A stretch of DNA of 64,000 bases from CAWICD01 sp052267165 (GCA_052267165.1 JBKQHO010000019.1:93157-157156); one strand, 5' to 3'; numbered from the stretch's first letter, positions 40,531-49,633 are shown. Notes: a model not told the origin generated them from the sequence alone. Made by a program: numbers and translations.

Positions 40531-41805
40531 ATGTGGTTACGACTAAAACCCTGGCTGAAGGGTGCATTGCTGCTGGGCACGGTCGCCTTGTGCCTGTACT
40601 TGATCCTTCCAATCCAGAACAAGATCAAGCTTGGGCTGGATCTCCAGGGCGGAGTCCGGGTGCTCCTGCAACTCAACAGCTCGCCGGAAGTCCCGAAAAT
40701 AACCCCCCAGATTCAGAACCAGGTCGAGCTGGTCATTCAGAATCGAATCAACGGCCTGGGCGTGGCGGAGCCCGTGATCACCCCGGTCGGCAGCGACCGA
40801 ATCTTGGTCGAGTTGCCCAACGTCAAGAACCCCGACGAGGCGGTTCGGACGCTCAAAGACGTCGCCAAGCTCGATTTCAAGATCGTTCCGCCGGCCGTCG
40901 CCGAGCGCGCCGAGAACGACAAGAAGTACGCCGACGACCCGAACGGTGCGTACAAGGACTCGGGTCCCGTGGTCTATTCGGGCGCCGACCTCAAGGGTGC
41001 GCAGCCGGCCTTCGACCAGTCGGGCGCGCCGAAGATCGACTTCCAAACCAAAGATCCAGCCAAGTTCGGCCAGCTGACCCAGGAGGCCATGGGCAAGCCG
41101 CTGGGGATTTTCTTGGATAAGAAATTTATCTCCGCACCGACGATCCAGGGCGTCATCACCAGCGACGGCCAGATCACCGGAAACTTCACGGAAGAAGAGA
41201 CGACGCGCATCTCCAACGAGCTCAACGCCGGCGCGCTGCCGGTCGGCGTAACGGTGATCGAAAACGACACCGTCGGGCCGATCCTGGGCAAGCTCGACCT
41301 CGAAAAGTCGCTGTGGGCCTCGATGGTCGGCCTGGGCCTGGTCTTGGTCTTCATGCTGAGCGTCTACCGCCTGCCCGGCTTGATGGCCGACTTTGCACTG
41401 ATCGTGTACGTGCTGATGCTGCTCGGGCTGCTCGCAGGCGTGAAGGCCGTGCTGACGCTCCCGGGTATCGCGGGCTTCGTGCTCTCGGTCGGCATGGCGG
41501 TCGACGCCAACGTCCTGATCTTCGAACGGCTCAAGGAAGAGATTTGGGCCGGCAAGACGCTGCGCGCTGCGGTGCAGACCGGGTTCAAGCGCGCGTTCAC
41601 GGCGGTGTTCGACTCGCACTTCACCACGATCGTCGGCGCCGGCGTGCTGTTCATGCTCGGGACCGGGACCGTGAAGGGCTTCGCCTACACGCTCTTCTGG
41701 GGCACCGCGTTCTCGCTGGTGACCGCGGTCTTCGTGACGCGCTATTTCATGGATCTGCTCGTCGATAACGAGGTCGCGACCGACCCGAAGATCTACGGGG
41801 CCTGA
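40531..41805 (+). CDS. secD: Protein translocase subunit SecD
   Basis: SecD pulls proteins through SecYEG using the proton gradient. It has 424 residues. The N-terminal helix is followed by KLGLDLQGGVRVLLQL, the periplasmic P1 domain (QVELVIQNRINGLGVAEP, GSDRILVELPNVKN) and LPVGVTVIENDTVGPILG. The membrane domain GLLAGVKAVLTLPGIAGFVLSVGMAVDANVLIFERLKEE holds the conserved Asp. The P1 domain is somewhat short. It is co-transcribed with secF. Confidence 0.95.
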   Translation: MWLRLKPWLKGALLLGTVALCLYLILPIQNKIKLGLDLQGGVRVLLQLNSSPEVPKITPQIQNQVELVIQNRINGLGVAEPVITPVGSDRILVELPNVKNPDEAVRTLKDVAKLDFKIVPPAVAERAENDKKYADDPNGAYKDSGPVVYSGADLKGAQPAFDQSGAPKIDFQTKDPAKFGQLTQEAMGKPLGIFLDKKFISAPTIQGVITSDGQITGNFTEEETTRISNELNAGALPVGVTVIENDTVGPILGKLDLEKSLWASMVGLGLVLVFMLSVYRLPGLMADFALIVYVLMLLGLLAGVKAVLTLPGIAGFVLSVGMAVDANVLIFERLKEEIWAGKTLRAAVQTGFKRAFTAVFDSHFTTIVGAGVLFMLGTGTVKGFAYTLFWGTAFSLVTAVFVTRYFMDLLVDNEVATDPKIYGA

Positions 41806-41808
41806 GCG

Positions 41809-43194
41809 ATGTTCTTCAGGCGTCTGAATTGGAACGTCGTCTCCTGGTTCAAGACCGTCTCGATGATCTCGTACGCGGTCATCTTCTGCGGTGTCGTCGC
41901 ACTCGTCTGGCATGCCACCCACGCGCCGGGCGGCGGCTTCCAGCCCTCGCACGCGTTGCGCCTCGGCCTCTCGTTCACGGGCGGCACCGACGTCACGGTC
42001 AAATACCAAAAGCCAGCCTCGGTCCTCGCGATCCAGAAGGCGCTGGCCGAGATCGGCGTCAGCGATGCGAACGTTAACACGATCGTCAAGACGACCGACG
42101 CGCAACCGAGCGAGCGCTTCACGATCTCGACTCAAATCGACTTCGGCGACAACACGGCCAAGCTGTGGAGTGCGCTCGGAACGGTCGATTCGATCGATCG
42201 CGGACAGTCGCAGATCGAGTCGGTCGGGCCTTCGCTCGGCAAGGAATATCTGATCAAGGCCGGCGAGGCGCTGGTCATCGCGATCAGCATCCAGTTCGTC
42301 TACATCGCGTTTCGCTTCGGCTGGAACTACATCTTCGGCTTGGTCGTCGTCATCGCGCTCGTGCGCGACGCGGCGATGATGATCGGCATCTACGCCATCG
42401 CCGATAAGCGCGCCGACGATGCGTTCCTGGCGGCGGTGCTGACCGTGATCGGCTACTCGGTCATGGACACGATCGTCATCCTCGACCGAATACGAGAGAA
42501 CGTGAAGGTCATGGCGGGCGAGCCCTATGCCAAGATCGTCAACACCTCGATCCTTCAGACGATGACGCGCTCGTTCAACACGCTTGCGACCGTGGTCATC
42601 ACGCTGGTCGCGCTGCTGGCCTTCGGCGGCGCAAGCTTGCAGAATTTCGCCTTCGCGCTGCTGGTCGGCATCTGTTCGGGCGGCTACCACTCGATCTTTT
42701 ACTCCGCCCCGCTGGTCGACGTGCTGCGCGAGCGCCAGCTCGCGAGCGCCGCCAAGCGTCGTGAAGAGCAGCGCAACGCGCCCGCCGAGAAGCCTCGCAC
42801 GGTCGCAGAAGCTCGCGCTCAGGCCGCCGCTGCGAAGTCGCGCGAAGCGATCGTCGCAGCTCGCAAGGAACGCCGCCAGAAGGAAAAGGCCGGGAGTCGT
42901 CGGACCAGCGGCGGGCCTGTGCGCTACCGCCGTAAACGCGCCGATGGGAGCGCCGCGGAACCGCTTCCCGAGCCCGCGTACGACGAGACGAACGTGGCCG
43001 AGCACGAAGACGCGTTCGAGCCCGAGTACGAGCAGCACCCGGCCGAGTACCACGACCCGATCGATCCGCTCGACGCGCAGGAAGCCGGCTTGCACGACCA
43101 AGAGCTCGCGCTCGGTCACGAAGAGATTCACCTGAACCTCGACATCGACGGTCAAGGTGACGAGCACCCGGCGATCGTCAAGCACGAGCAGTAA
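41809..43194 (+). CDS. secF: Protein translocase subunit SecF with long acidic tail
   Basis: The partner of SecD. The SecF core (about 1-305) contains GLSFTGGTDVTVKY, VGPSLGKEYLIKAGEALVIA, LTVIGYSVMDTIVILDRIREN and TMTRSFNTLATVVITLVALL. A 155-residue extension follows, first basic and Ala-rich (KRREEQRNAPAEKPR to RRKRADG), then strongly acidic with many His. Tails of this size are unusual in SecF and would lie in the cytoplasm. The helicase ORF overlaps the last 38 nt. Confidence 0.93.
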   Translation: MFFRRLNWNVVSWFKTVSMISYAVIFCGVVALVWHATHAPGGGFQPSHALRLGLSFTGGTDVTVKYQKPASVLAIQKALAEIGVSDANVNTIVKTTDAQPSERFTISTQIDFGDNTAKLWSALGTVDSIDRGQSQIESVGPSLGKEYLIKAGEALVIAISIQFVYIAFRFGWNYIFGLVVVIALVRDAAMMIGIYAIADKRADDAFLAAVLTVIGYSVMDTIVILDRIRENVKVMAGEPYAKIVNTSILQTMTRSFNTLATVVITLVALLAFGGASLQNFAFALLVGICSGGYHSIFYSAPLVDVLRERQLASAAKRREEQRNAPAEKPRTVAEARAQAAAAKSREAIVAARKERRQKEKAGSRRTSGGPVRYRRKRADGSAAEPLPEPAYDETNVAEHEDAFEPEYEQHPAEYHDPIDPLDAQEAGLHDQELALGHEEIHLNLDIDGQGDEHPAIVKHEQ

Positions 43195-45388
43195 GGCCAA
43201 ACGCGGCGGCGCGCCGTCGAGCGCCCTGCCCGTGCCGACCCCTTCGGAGGCCGCCTTCGTAGCGTTGCTGGCGCATTTCGACGACGAGATTAGCGACGAG
43301 GTCGGCGAAACGCGGGCCGCTGCGAAGGCGAGCAGCTCCGCGCAGCGCGGCGAAGCGGCCGCTGCGCCGCCGCGGATCGCGGCTTCCCGCTCGGCCTCGA
43401 CGAAGATGCACTCAGCGATCGAAGCGGCTACGCTCGAGAGCGATGATGCAGCCACGCGCGCAGCCGCCGACCTGACTGCGAACGGGACCGCGGACGCAAG
43501 TACGAACGCAACGCCGAACGCTGCAGACGACGCGGCGACGGACGCCGAGCGGCTCGACGCGCTGTTCGCGAAGAAGGACGAGTTTCTCGAGCGCGACCGC
43601 TACGCCACGATCGGCGACGCCGTCGAGTTCTACACGAAAGTCGCCGGCGTCTCATACGAAGGCCGGCAAGGCTTCATCGCGGGATTGAGCGCCGGCGAAC
43701 CGCTCGAGCTGGTGCGCGCGCGCGAGAACCCGCACGATTCCAACGCCGTCGAAGTCCGCTTCGGGCGGCTGCACGTGGGCTTCTTGCGGCGCGAGATCGC
43801 GCGCCGGATTGCGCCGAACATGGATCGCGGCGAGCGCTACACGGCGAGCGTCGGCAGCGTGACGGGCGGCGGCGAAAAGAACGTCGGACTCAACATTCAC
43901 GTGCGGCGCCTTCGCGCGCCGGCCCGGCCGGAGCGTCCCGAATCGTCGCGCGCGCCAGGTGACGCCGACGCGCTGCGCATCGCGCTGATCGGCGAGCGTC
44001 CAATTCGCGAGTCGCAGGCCGCGGTGCTCGAACGCGTCGACTCCGGACGCAACACGCTGGCGGTCTTGGGAACCGGCCGGGGCAAGTCGTTCTGCTTTCA
44101 ACTGCCGGCCGCGGAGCGCGCGCTGCACGAAGGTCGCAAGACGCTCGTCTTCTATCCGCTGCGTGCCCTCGCCAACGATCAGTTCGACGCGTTGACGCGC
44201 CGGCTCGCTGCGTTCGGACTGCGCATCTATCGCGCCAACGGCGCGATAGACGGCCAGGAGCGCAGCGAGCTCGACGCGGCACTGGCCGCCGGCGCCTGGG
44301 ACCTCATCCTGGCCACGCCGGAGTTTGCGACCTATCATCGCGAGACGTTCCTGCGGGCGTGCAACCGGCCCGATCTCATCGTCGTGGACGAGGCGCATCA
44401 CGTCCACGAGTCGCGTCATCGGGCGGCGTACGCGCAACTCGGTGCGCTGATCGGCGAGTTCGGCTCGCCCCAAGTGTTAGCGTTGACGGCGACCGCGCGC
44501 GACGAAGCGTTCGCGGCTATTCGGCGCACGCTCGGGATCGACGCCTGGGTGATCGATCCGACGGTTCGCGAGAATCTGCACTTGGTCGACGCCCGCAACA
44601 CGAAGGACAAGTTCGCCTACCTCGCGCGCGAGCTCGACGGGACGGGCAAGGCGATCGTCTACTGCAACTCGCGCCAGGAGGTCACGAAGCTCGCCGACCG
44701 CCTTCGCGCGGCGCTCGGCGGCCAGGTCGCGTTCTATCATGCGGGCGTGCCCGCGCCGGAGCGCGCGCTGGTGGAGGACCTCTTTCGGCGCGGCGGCGCG
44801 CGCGTGGTGATCGCGACGTCGGCGTTCGGCGAAGGTATCGACCTGCCCGACGTGCGCAACGTGGTCCTTTATCACTTGAATTTCGACCTCACCGAGTTCA
44901 ACCAAATGGCCGGCCGGGCCGGACGCGACGGTTTGGATGCGCGCATCCACCTGCTCTACGGCGAGCCGGACCGGCGTATCAACGACTTCATCATCGCGCG
45001 CGGCGCGCCGTCGCTCGCCGTCTTGCGCGAGCTCTACCGCGGCATGCGCGACCTGGCCCACGACCTGACGCTGCGCATGAGCTACGAGGACGTGGCGCGC
45101 ACGCTGACGATCGAGATGGCCGACGGCTCGACCGTTGCGGCGGCGGTGCGCATATTCGAGGAAGGTGACCTGCTGACGAGCGGAATCGACGACGACGGGC
45201 GCTTCATCCGCTTCCGCGAGGTCGCCGGCAAAGTCGATCTCACCAAGACCGCGCGGTTCGCGGAAGGCCAGGCGGAGCGCGAGAGCTTCGAGCGCTTCTG
45301 CGCGCTCGCGCTCGCTGCCGACGTGGCCTCGCTCGAGGCGATCGTGAACCGCCCGATCTACCCCGATCGGGTGGCCCTCGTCCTCTAA
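43157..45388 (+). CDS. HIRAN domain-RecQ-like DEAH helicase fusion
   Basis: A 743-residue protein. After a low-complexity Ala/Thr-rich N-terminus (about 1-140), a HIRAN domain (about 160-248; LVRARENPHDSNAVEVRFGRLHVGFL) precedes a superfamily 2 helicase. Walker A is GTGRGKSFCFQLPA at about 305 and the DEAH box is VVDEAHHVHESRH at about 411. LALTATA is motif III, with SRQEVTKLADRL, TSAFGEGIDLPDV and MAGRAGRDG in the second lobe. No HRDC domain is seen. HIRAN domains bind 3'-OH DNA ends, so repair or fork handling is likely. The start is uncertain: GTG 43157 overlaps secF, and ATG 43406 would also keep all domains. Confidence 0.85.
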   Translation: MTSTRRSSSTSSKAKRGGAPSSALPVPTPSEAAFVALLAHFDDEISDEVGETRAAAKASSSAQRGEAAAAPPRIAASRSASTKMHSAIEAATLESDDAATRAAADLTANGTADASTNATPNAADDAATDAERLDALFAKKDEFLERDRYATIGDAVEFYTKVAGVSYEGRQGFIAGLSAGEPLELVRARENPHDSNAVEVRFGRLHVGFLRREIARRIAPNMDRGERYTASVGSVTGGGEKNVGLNIHVRRLRAPARPERPESSRAPGDADALRIALIGERPIRESQAAVLERVDSGRNTLAVLGTGRGKSFCFQLPAAERALHEGRKTLVFYPLRALANDQFDALTRRLAAFGLRIYRANGAIDGQERSELDAALAAGAWDLILATPEFATYHRETFLRACNRPDLIVVDEAHHVHESRHRAAYAQLGALIGEFGSPQVLALTATARDEAFAAIRRTLGIDAWVIDPTVRENLHLVDARNTKDKFAYLARELDGTGKAIVYCNSRQEVTKLADRLRAALGGQVAFYHAGVPAPERALVEDLFRRGGARVVIATSAFGEGIDLPDVRNVVLYHLNFDLTEFNQMAGRAGRDGLDARIHLLYGEPDRRINDFIIARGAPSLAVLRELYRGMRDLAHDLTLRMSYEDVARTLTIEMADGSTVAAAVRIFEEGDLLTSGIDDDGRFIRFREVAGKVDLTKTARFAEGQAERESFERFCALALAADVASLEAIVNRPIYPDRVALVL

Positions 45389-45417
45389 GCGGGAAGCGGA
45401 AATCGGCCAGTCTGGGA

Positions 45418-45483
45418 GGCGACCGTTGCGCGTGACCGGGGGCCCAACCTCTCTGGCGGCGGTCGCCGCAGTCGTGCGTTTTT
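45418..45483 (+). terminator. Possible terminator after the helicase gene
   Basis: GGCGACC (45418-45424) can pair with GGTCGCC (45461-45467), with TTTTT at 45479-45483. The loop is large (36 nt), so this is a weak candidate. Confidence 0.3.
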
Positions 45484-45542
45484 GCGCGTTCGGTGCGCTT
45501 GCTCGGCTCCGAATGTTCGTTTCTGTTCGTTTTCGCGCATAA

Positions 45543-45571
45543 TTGACAACTCGAAGTTCGTCGGTTACGTT
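45543..45571 (+). promoter_or_regulatory. Sigma-70 promoter of the dihydroxyacetone kinase operon
   Basis: A perfect TTGACA (45543-45548) and TACGTT (45566-45571) with 17-bp spacing lie 32 nt before the TTG start of the enzyme I gene. Confidence 0.75.
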
Positions 45572-45603
45572 TTGCATCACATGAGTCGTGGGCTGACAGA
45601 AAG

Positions 45604-47154
45604 TTGTCGGGCGCTGTGCGTTGCAAAGGGGTAGCGGTCGTCCCCGGAATCGCGCTTGGGCCGCTGTGGTCTCCGGGCGGAGCGGTCGCGCCGGCTGCGG
45701 GAACGCTGGCAGATTTCGAGCGCGCGCGGGGGCGCTTTAGCGCGGCCGCGAGCTCGCTTCCGGTCGACCTTCGGCTCGTGTACGAAGGGCTCGCGGCCGA
45801 CCCGATGTGGGAAGACGGCATTCAAATCCGTCTCTCCGAGGGCCGGCCGTTGTCCGACGCGATTCGCGAGACCGGTCAGGTAGCGGCCGCGCAACTGGCC
45901 GCGCTCGACGACCCGTATCTGCGGGCGCGGGCCTCCGACGTCGAGCAGACCGCCGCGCACCTGGTCCGGCTGCTGGCCGATACGTCGGAGCCGCCCGATG
46001 GAGCGATCGTCGTGGCCCGCGACGTTTCCCCGATCGAGCTGCAGCGCTGGGCGACCGGGCTTGCAGGCATCGTGCTGCTCGACGTTTCGCCGACCGCGCA
46101 TATCGCGATCGTCGCGCGCGGGCTCGGCTTGCCGGCGGTCGCGCTGGTCGGCGCGAAGGCCGCGGAGCTGGCTGTTCTCGAGCCGTCCGACGACGAGCTC
46201 GCGGTGCTCAACGGTTTCGAGGGCTGGCTCGAGACGGCCGCCGACGCGGAACTGATCTACGCGAATCCCGAGCAGCGCATCGTCGCCCAGCCCGATCCGG
46301 CACCGGTCGAACTGCAGGGGCGCCGCGTCGGCGTCTTGGCGAATCTCAACTCGCCCGACGACGCGCCGCTCGGCCAGCAGCTCGGCGCAGACGGGGTCGG
46401 CTTGGTCCGAACCGAGTTCCTGTACGTCGACCGCAAACTGGCGCCCAGCCTCGAGGAAGAATCCACGGCCTACCGGCGCATCGCCGCGGCGTTCACCGGG
46501 AAGCCCCTGATCGTGCGCACGCTCGACCTCGGCGGCGACAAGCTCGTCGAGCGCTTTCGCGGCGACGGCGTCGACCACGGTATGCTCGGCGTGCGCGGCA
46601 TACGGCTGTGCTTGCGCGAGCCCGAGTTCTTCGCGCAGCATCTGCGCGCGGTGCTCATCGGCTTCGCCGGCAGCGACCTGCGCCTCATGTTTCCGATGAT
46701 CTCCAATACCGACGAGTTCATCGCCGCACGCAACGTGGTGCGCGACGTCGCCAAGGAGCTGCACGTCCCGGTGCCGCCGCTGGGGATCATGCTGGAGATT
46801 CCCGCCGCAGCCTATGCGCTCGACGGGTTCGCGCGCGAAGGCGCTGCCTTCGTCAGCCTGGGCACCAACGATCTCGAGCAGTACTTCTTCGCCGAGAGCC
46901 GGCTCTTGGCGGGAGCGTCGCACGAAGGCGCGCGCAACATCGCGTGGCGGCGTTTCCTGGCCGAGACCGTCGCCAAGGCGAAGCTGCAGAAGCTCGAGGT
47001 CGGCGTTTGCGGCGAGGCCGCGGGCGATCCGGCGCTGGCAGAACTTTGGTTGGCTTGGGGCGTCGACGAGCTCTCCGTCGCGCCCGCGCTCGTGCCCTGG
47101 ACCAAAGCGCGCTTGCGGACCGTGTTCGCAAACGTGCGAGAGACCGTTTCTTAA
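45604..47154 (+). CDS. ptsI: PTS enzyme I-like phosphoenolpyruvate-protein phosphotransferase
   Basis: This protein moves phosphate from PEP into a phosphorelay. It has 516 residues and starts directly with the enzyme I N-terminus (KGVAVVPGIALG), with no HPr domain. The phospho-His is about 166 in SPTAHIAIVARGLGLPAV. The PEP-binding barrel has GVGLVRTEFLYVDR, IVRTLDLGGDK, GVRGIRLCL and LMFPMIS, with FVSLGTNDLEQYFFA and the proton-donor Cys about 469 in VGVCGEAAGDP. Standing before dhaKLM, it should phosphorylate DhaM. TTG 45604 is the start; GTG 45616 is an alternative. Confidence 0.88.
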   Translation: MSGAVRCKGVAVVPGIALGPLWSPGGAVAPAAGTLADFERARGRFSAAASSLPVDLRLVYEGLAADPMWEDGIQIRLSEGRPLSDAIRETGQVAAAQLAALDDPYLRARASDVEQTAAHLVRLLADTSEPPDGAIVVARDVSPIELQRWATGLAGIVLLDVSPTAHIAIVARGLGLPAVALVGAKAAELAVLEPSDDELAVLNGFEGWLETAADAELIYANPEQRIVAQPDPAPVELQGRRVGVLANLNSPDDAPLGQQLGADGVGLVRTEFLYVDRKLAPSLEEESTAYRRIAAAFTGKPLIVRTLDLGGDKLVERFRGDGVDHGMLGVRGIRLCLREPEFFAQHLRAVLIGFAGSDLRLMFPMISNTDEFIAARNVVRDVAKELHVPVPPLGIMLEIPAAAYALDGFAREGAAFVSLGTNDLEQYFFAESRLLAGASHEGARNIAWRRFLAETVAKAKLQKLEVGVCGEAAGDPALAELWLAWGVDELSVAPALVPWTKARLRTVFANVRETVS

Positions 47155-47176
47155 GCACGCCACCTTCGGAGGACGC

Positions 47177-48178
47177 ATGAAGAAGCTCATCAATCGCGTC
47201 GAGTCCATCGTCGACGAAGCTTGCGAAGGACTCGAGCTGGCACATCCCGACCTCGTGCGCTACTCGCGCGACCCGCTCTTCATCGTGCGCGCCGGCGCGC
47301 CGGTCAAGGGAAAGGTCGCGCTCGTTTCGGGCGGCGGTTCGGGTCACGAGCCGATGCACGGCGGGTTCGTCGGGCTCGGCATGCTCGATGCCGCCTGTCC
47401 GGGCGAGGTGTTCACCAGCCCCGTTCCCGATCAGATGGCCGGCGCCGCGAAGGCGAGCGACGGCGGAGCCGGCGCGCTCTTCATCGTCAAGAACTACACC
47501 GGCGACGTCATGAACTTCGAGCTTGCGGCCGAGTTGGTCGGCGCCGAAGGCATCGAAGTGAGCACGCTGCTCATCGCTGACGACGTGGCCGTCGAGAACT
47601 CGACCTGGACGGCCGGACGCCGCGGCGTCGGCACGACGGTGCTCGTCGAAAAAATAGCCGGCGCGGCTGCCGAGAAGAAAGCGTCGCTCGCGGAAGTCGA
47701 GCGCATCGGAAAGAAAGCCGCCGATGCCGGCCGCTCGATGGGCATGGCGCTGACCTCGTGTACGGTTCCCGCGAAAGGTTCGCCCACGTTCGACTTGGGC
47801 GAGGGCGACATGGAGATCGGTGTCGGGATCCACGGCGAGCCTGGCCGCGAACGCATGGCGCTCAAGCGTGCCGACGAGATCGTCGAGCTCTTAACCAAAC
47901 CCGTGGTCGAGGACTTGGGCCTCAAGCGCGGCGACAAGGTCATCGCGATGACCAACGGCATGGGCGGCACGCCACTGCTCGAGCTGTACATCGTGCACCG
48001 CAAACTCGCGCTGATACTCAAGGACCTCGGCGTCACGATCGCGCGAACGCTGGTCGGCAACTACATCACGAGCCTCGACATGCAGGGCTGCTCGATCACG
48101 CTGCTGCGCGCCGACGACGAGCTGCTCGGCCTATGGGACGCGCCGGTTCACGCTCCGGGCCTGCGCTGGGGCGTGTAA
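47177..48178 (+). CDS. dhaK: Dihydroxyacetone kinase subunit DhaK
   Basis: DhaK binds dihydroxyacetone covalently and passes it the phosphate from DhaL-ADP. It has 333 residues. SGGGSGHEPMHGGFVG, GALFIVKNYTGDVMNFELA, RRGVGTTVLVEKIAGAAAE and IGVGIHGEPGRER are family motifs; the substrate-binding His is about 219. GGAGGA lies 5 nt before the ATG. dhaL follows after 5 nt. Confidence 0.96.
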   Translation: MKKLINRVESIVDEACEGLELAHPDLVRYSRDPLFIVRAGAPVKGKVALVSGGGSGHEPMHGGFVGLGMLDAACPGEVFTSPVPDQMAGAAKASDGGAGALFIVKNYTGDVMNFELAAELVGAEGIEVSTLLIADDVAVENSTWTAGRRGVGTTVLVEKIAGAAAEKKASLAEVERIGKKAADAGRSMGMALTSCTVPAKGSPTFDLGEGDMEIGVGIHGEPGRERMALKRADEIVELLTKPVVEDLGLKRGDKVIAMTNGMGGTPLLELYIVHRKLALILKDLGVTIARTLVGNYITSLDMQGCSITLLRADDELLGLWDAPVHAPGLRWGV

Positions 48179-48183
48179 GCGGC

Positions 48184-48837
48184 ATGAGCGCAACCGTAGA
48201 CGGCGCGACGCTGCGGCGCTTCATCGAGCGCTACGCGGCGTTGATCGAGCAGCGCAAGGACGAGCTGACCGAGCTCGACGCCGCGATCGGCGACGCCGAC
48301 CACGGTACGAACATGCAACGCGGGATGCAGGCCGCGCGCGAACGGCTGCCTGCTGAGGGCACGCCGGAAGCCGTGCTCAAAGCCGTCGCGACGGCGCTCA
48401 TCTCGAAGGTCGGCGGAGCGTCGGGCCCGCTCTACGGAACGGCGTTCTTGCGCGCGGGCGCGGCGGTCGCGGGCAAAGCAACGCTCGAGCCCTCCGACGT
48501 CGAGGGTCTCTTTCGCGCGGCCCTCGAGGGCGTGATCGCGCGCGGTCACGCCGAGCTCGGCGACAAGACGATGGTCGATGCGTTCTCGCCCGCGGTCGAC
48601 GCGCTCGGCGCGTCGCTCGCGAGCGGCGGGTCGCTCGAGACCGCACTCGCGCAGGCGCACGAAGCGGCTGCGCGCGGCTCGGATGAGACGATCCCGATCG
48701 TCGCTCGCAAGGGGCGCGCCAGTTATCTCGGCGAGCGGGCTCGCGGTCATCGCGACCCCGGAAGTCTGAGCACGACGCTGCTCTTCGAGGCCGCGGCGGA
48801 GGCGCTCGGCCGCCAAGAGGGGGCTAGAGATGGGTGA
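48184..48837 (+). CDS. dhaL: Dihydroxyacetone kinase ADP-binding subunit DhaL
   Basis: A 217-residue subunit that holds ADP as a fixed cofactor re-phosphorylated by DhaM. ELDAAIGDADHGTNMQRG supplies the magnesium-binding aspartates. GGASGPLYGTAFLRAG, GDKTMVDAFSPAV and ARKGRASYLGERARGHRDPG are conserved. The stop overlaps the dhaM start by 8 nt. It comes in the PTS-dependent (not ATP-dependent) arrangement. Confidence 0.95.
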   Translation: MSATVDGATLRRFIERYAALIEQRKDELTELDAAIGDADHGTNMQRGMQAARERLPAEGTPEAVLKAVATALISKVGGASGPLYGTAFLRAGAAVAGKATLEPSDVEGLFRAALEGVIARGHAELGDKTMVDAFSPAVDALGASLASGGSLETALAQAHEAAARGSDETIPIVARKGRASYLGERARGHRDPGSLSTTLLFEAAAEALGRQEGARDG

Positions 48838-49237
48838 GAACGTCGCGGTCCTCGTCGTTTCGCACAGCGCGCAGCTTGCGGGGGGCGTGCGCGAGCTCGC
48901 GCTGCAGATGGCGCGCGGCTTCGACGAGGTGTGGGCCGTCGGCGGGACCGACGACGGCCGCATTGGAACGAGCGCGAAGGCGATCAAGGCCGCGCTCGAG
49001 GAAGCGCTTGGTCGCGCCCCGGCGGTCGTCGTGCTGCTCGATCTCGGAAGCGCGCACCTCAACACGGTGATGGCGATCGAAATGCTGACGAGCGAGCAGC
49101 AGACGAGGGTGACGATGGCCGACGCGCCGCTCGTCGAGGGGGCGGTGCTCGCGGTCGTGGCCGCCGCTTCCGGCTCGCCCGCGGACGAAGTGCGCGCTCG
49201 CGCCGAAGAAGCTTCAGCCATGCACAAACTGCTCTGA
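48830..49237 (+). CDS. dhaM: PTS-type phosphotransferase DhaM (EIIA-Man domain only)
   Basis: A 135-residue EIIA-mannose-type domain that phosphorylates DhaL-bound ADP. LVVSHSAQLAGGV carries the phospho-His (about 12); GGTDDGRIGTSA, VVVLLDLGSAHLNT and DAPLVEGAVLAVVAAASG complete the family pattern. E. coli DhaM also has HPr and partial enzyme I domains; here the protein stops after EIIA and enzyme I is a separate gene. The HPr carrier is not encoded in this cluster. Confidence 0.93.
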   Translation: MGENVAVLVVSHSAQLAGGVRELALQMARGFDEVWAVGGTDDGRIGTSAKAIKAALEEALGRAPAVVVLLDLGSAHLNTVMAIEMLTSEQQTRVTMADAPLVEGAVLAVVAAASGSPADEVRARAEEASAMHKLL

Positions 49238-49297
49238 AGTCCGCGCACTTTCCACTTGGCACAAGGCGCTTGGGTTGCGGTGCGCGATCTTCATTCC

Positions 49298-49633
49298 ATG
49301 ACTCGCGAAGAACTGACGCAGACGATCCGTGCGAAGAAGCGCGCCAAGCGACTGACCTGGAACGCGATCTCGGCGGCGGCAGGCAACGGTTCGCCGGTCT
49401 TCACGACCGCTGCCGTACTCAGCCAAATGAGACTCTCCGAAGACGTTGAGCTAACGGAGTCGGACGGGAGAGAGATTGGCGTCCATCCACGCAGCACACG
49501 GGCGAAGGCCGCAGCCAGCGCAGGCCGAGCCAAAGCCGCCGGCGCTCGCATGGCGAACGCTTCGGCGAGCAAGTCGACGGGGGCTACAGGCAAGAAGAAG
49601 ACCGCGAGTGCCGGGGCGCGCCGCACGCACTAA
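49298..49633 (+). CDS. Cyanase N-terminal-domain fragment with Lys/Ala-rich tail
   Basis: A 111-residue protein. The first about 55 residues (MTREELTQTIRAKKRAKRL, TWNAISAAAG, PVFTTAAVLSQMRLSED) match the N-terminal helical domain of cyanate hydratase. The catalytic C-terminal domain of cyanase (Arg, Glu, Ser active site) is absent. Instead the protein continues as an Ala/Lys/Ser-rich basic tail like that of histone-like proteins. It cannot be an active cyanase. Either it is a broken gene or a small DNA-binding protein; the tail composition favours the second slightly. Confidence 0.55.
   Translation: MTREELTQTIRAKKRAKRLTWNAISAAAGNGSPVFTTAAVLSQMRLSEDVELTESDGREIGVHPRSTRAKAAASAGRAKAAGARMANASASKSTGATGKKKTASAGARRTH

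Noticed and set aside
40543..43455. A 970-codon open frame on the minus strand
   Set aside because: It is antisense to secD-secF, two certain genes; long antisense frames are normal at this GC content and the translation has no family features.
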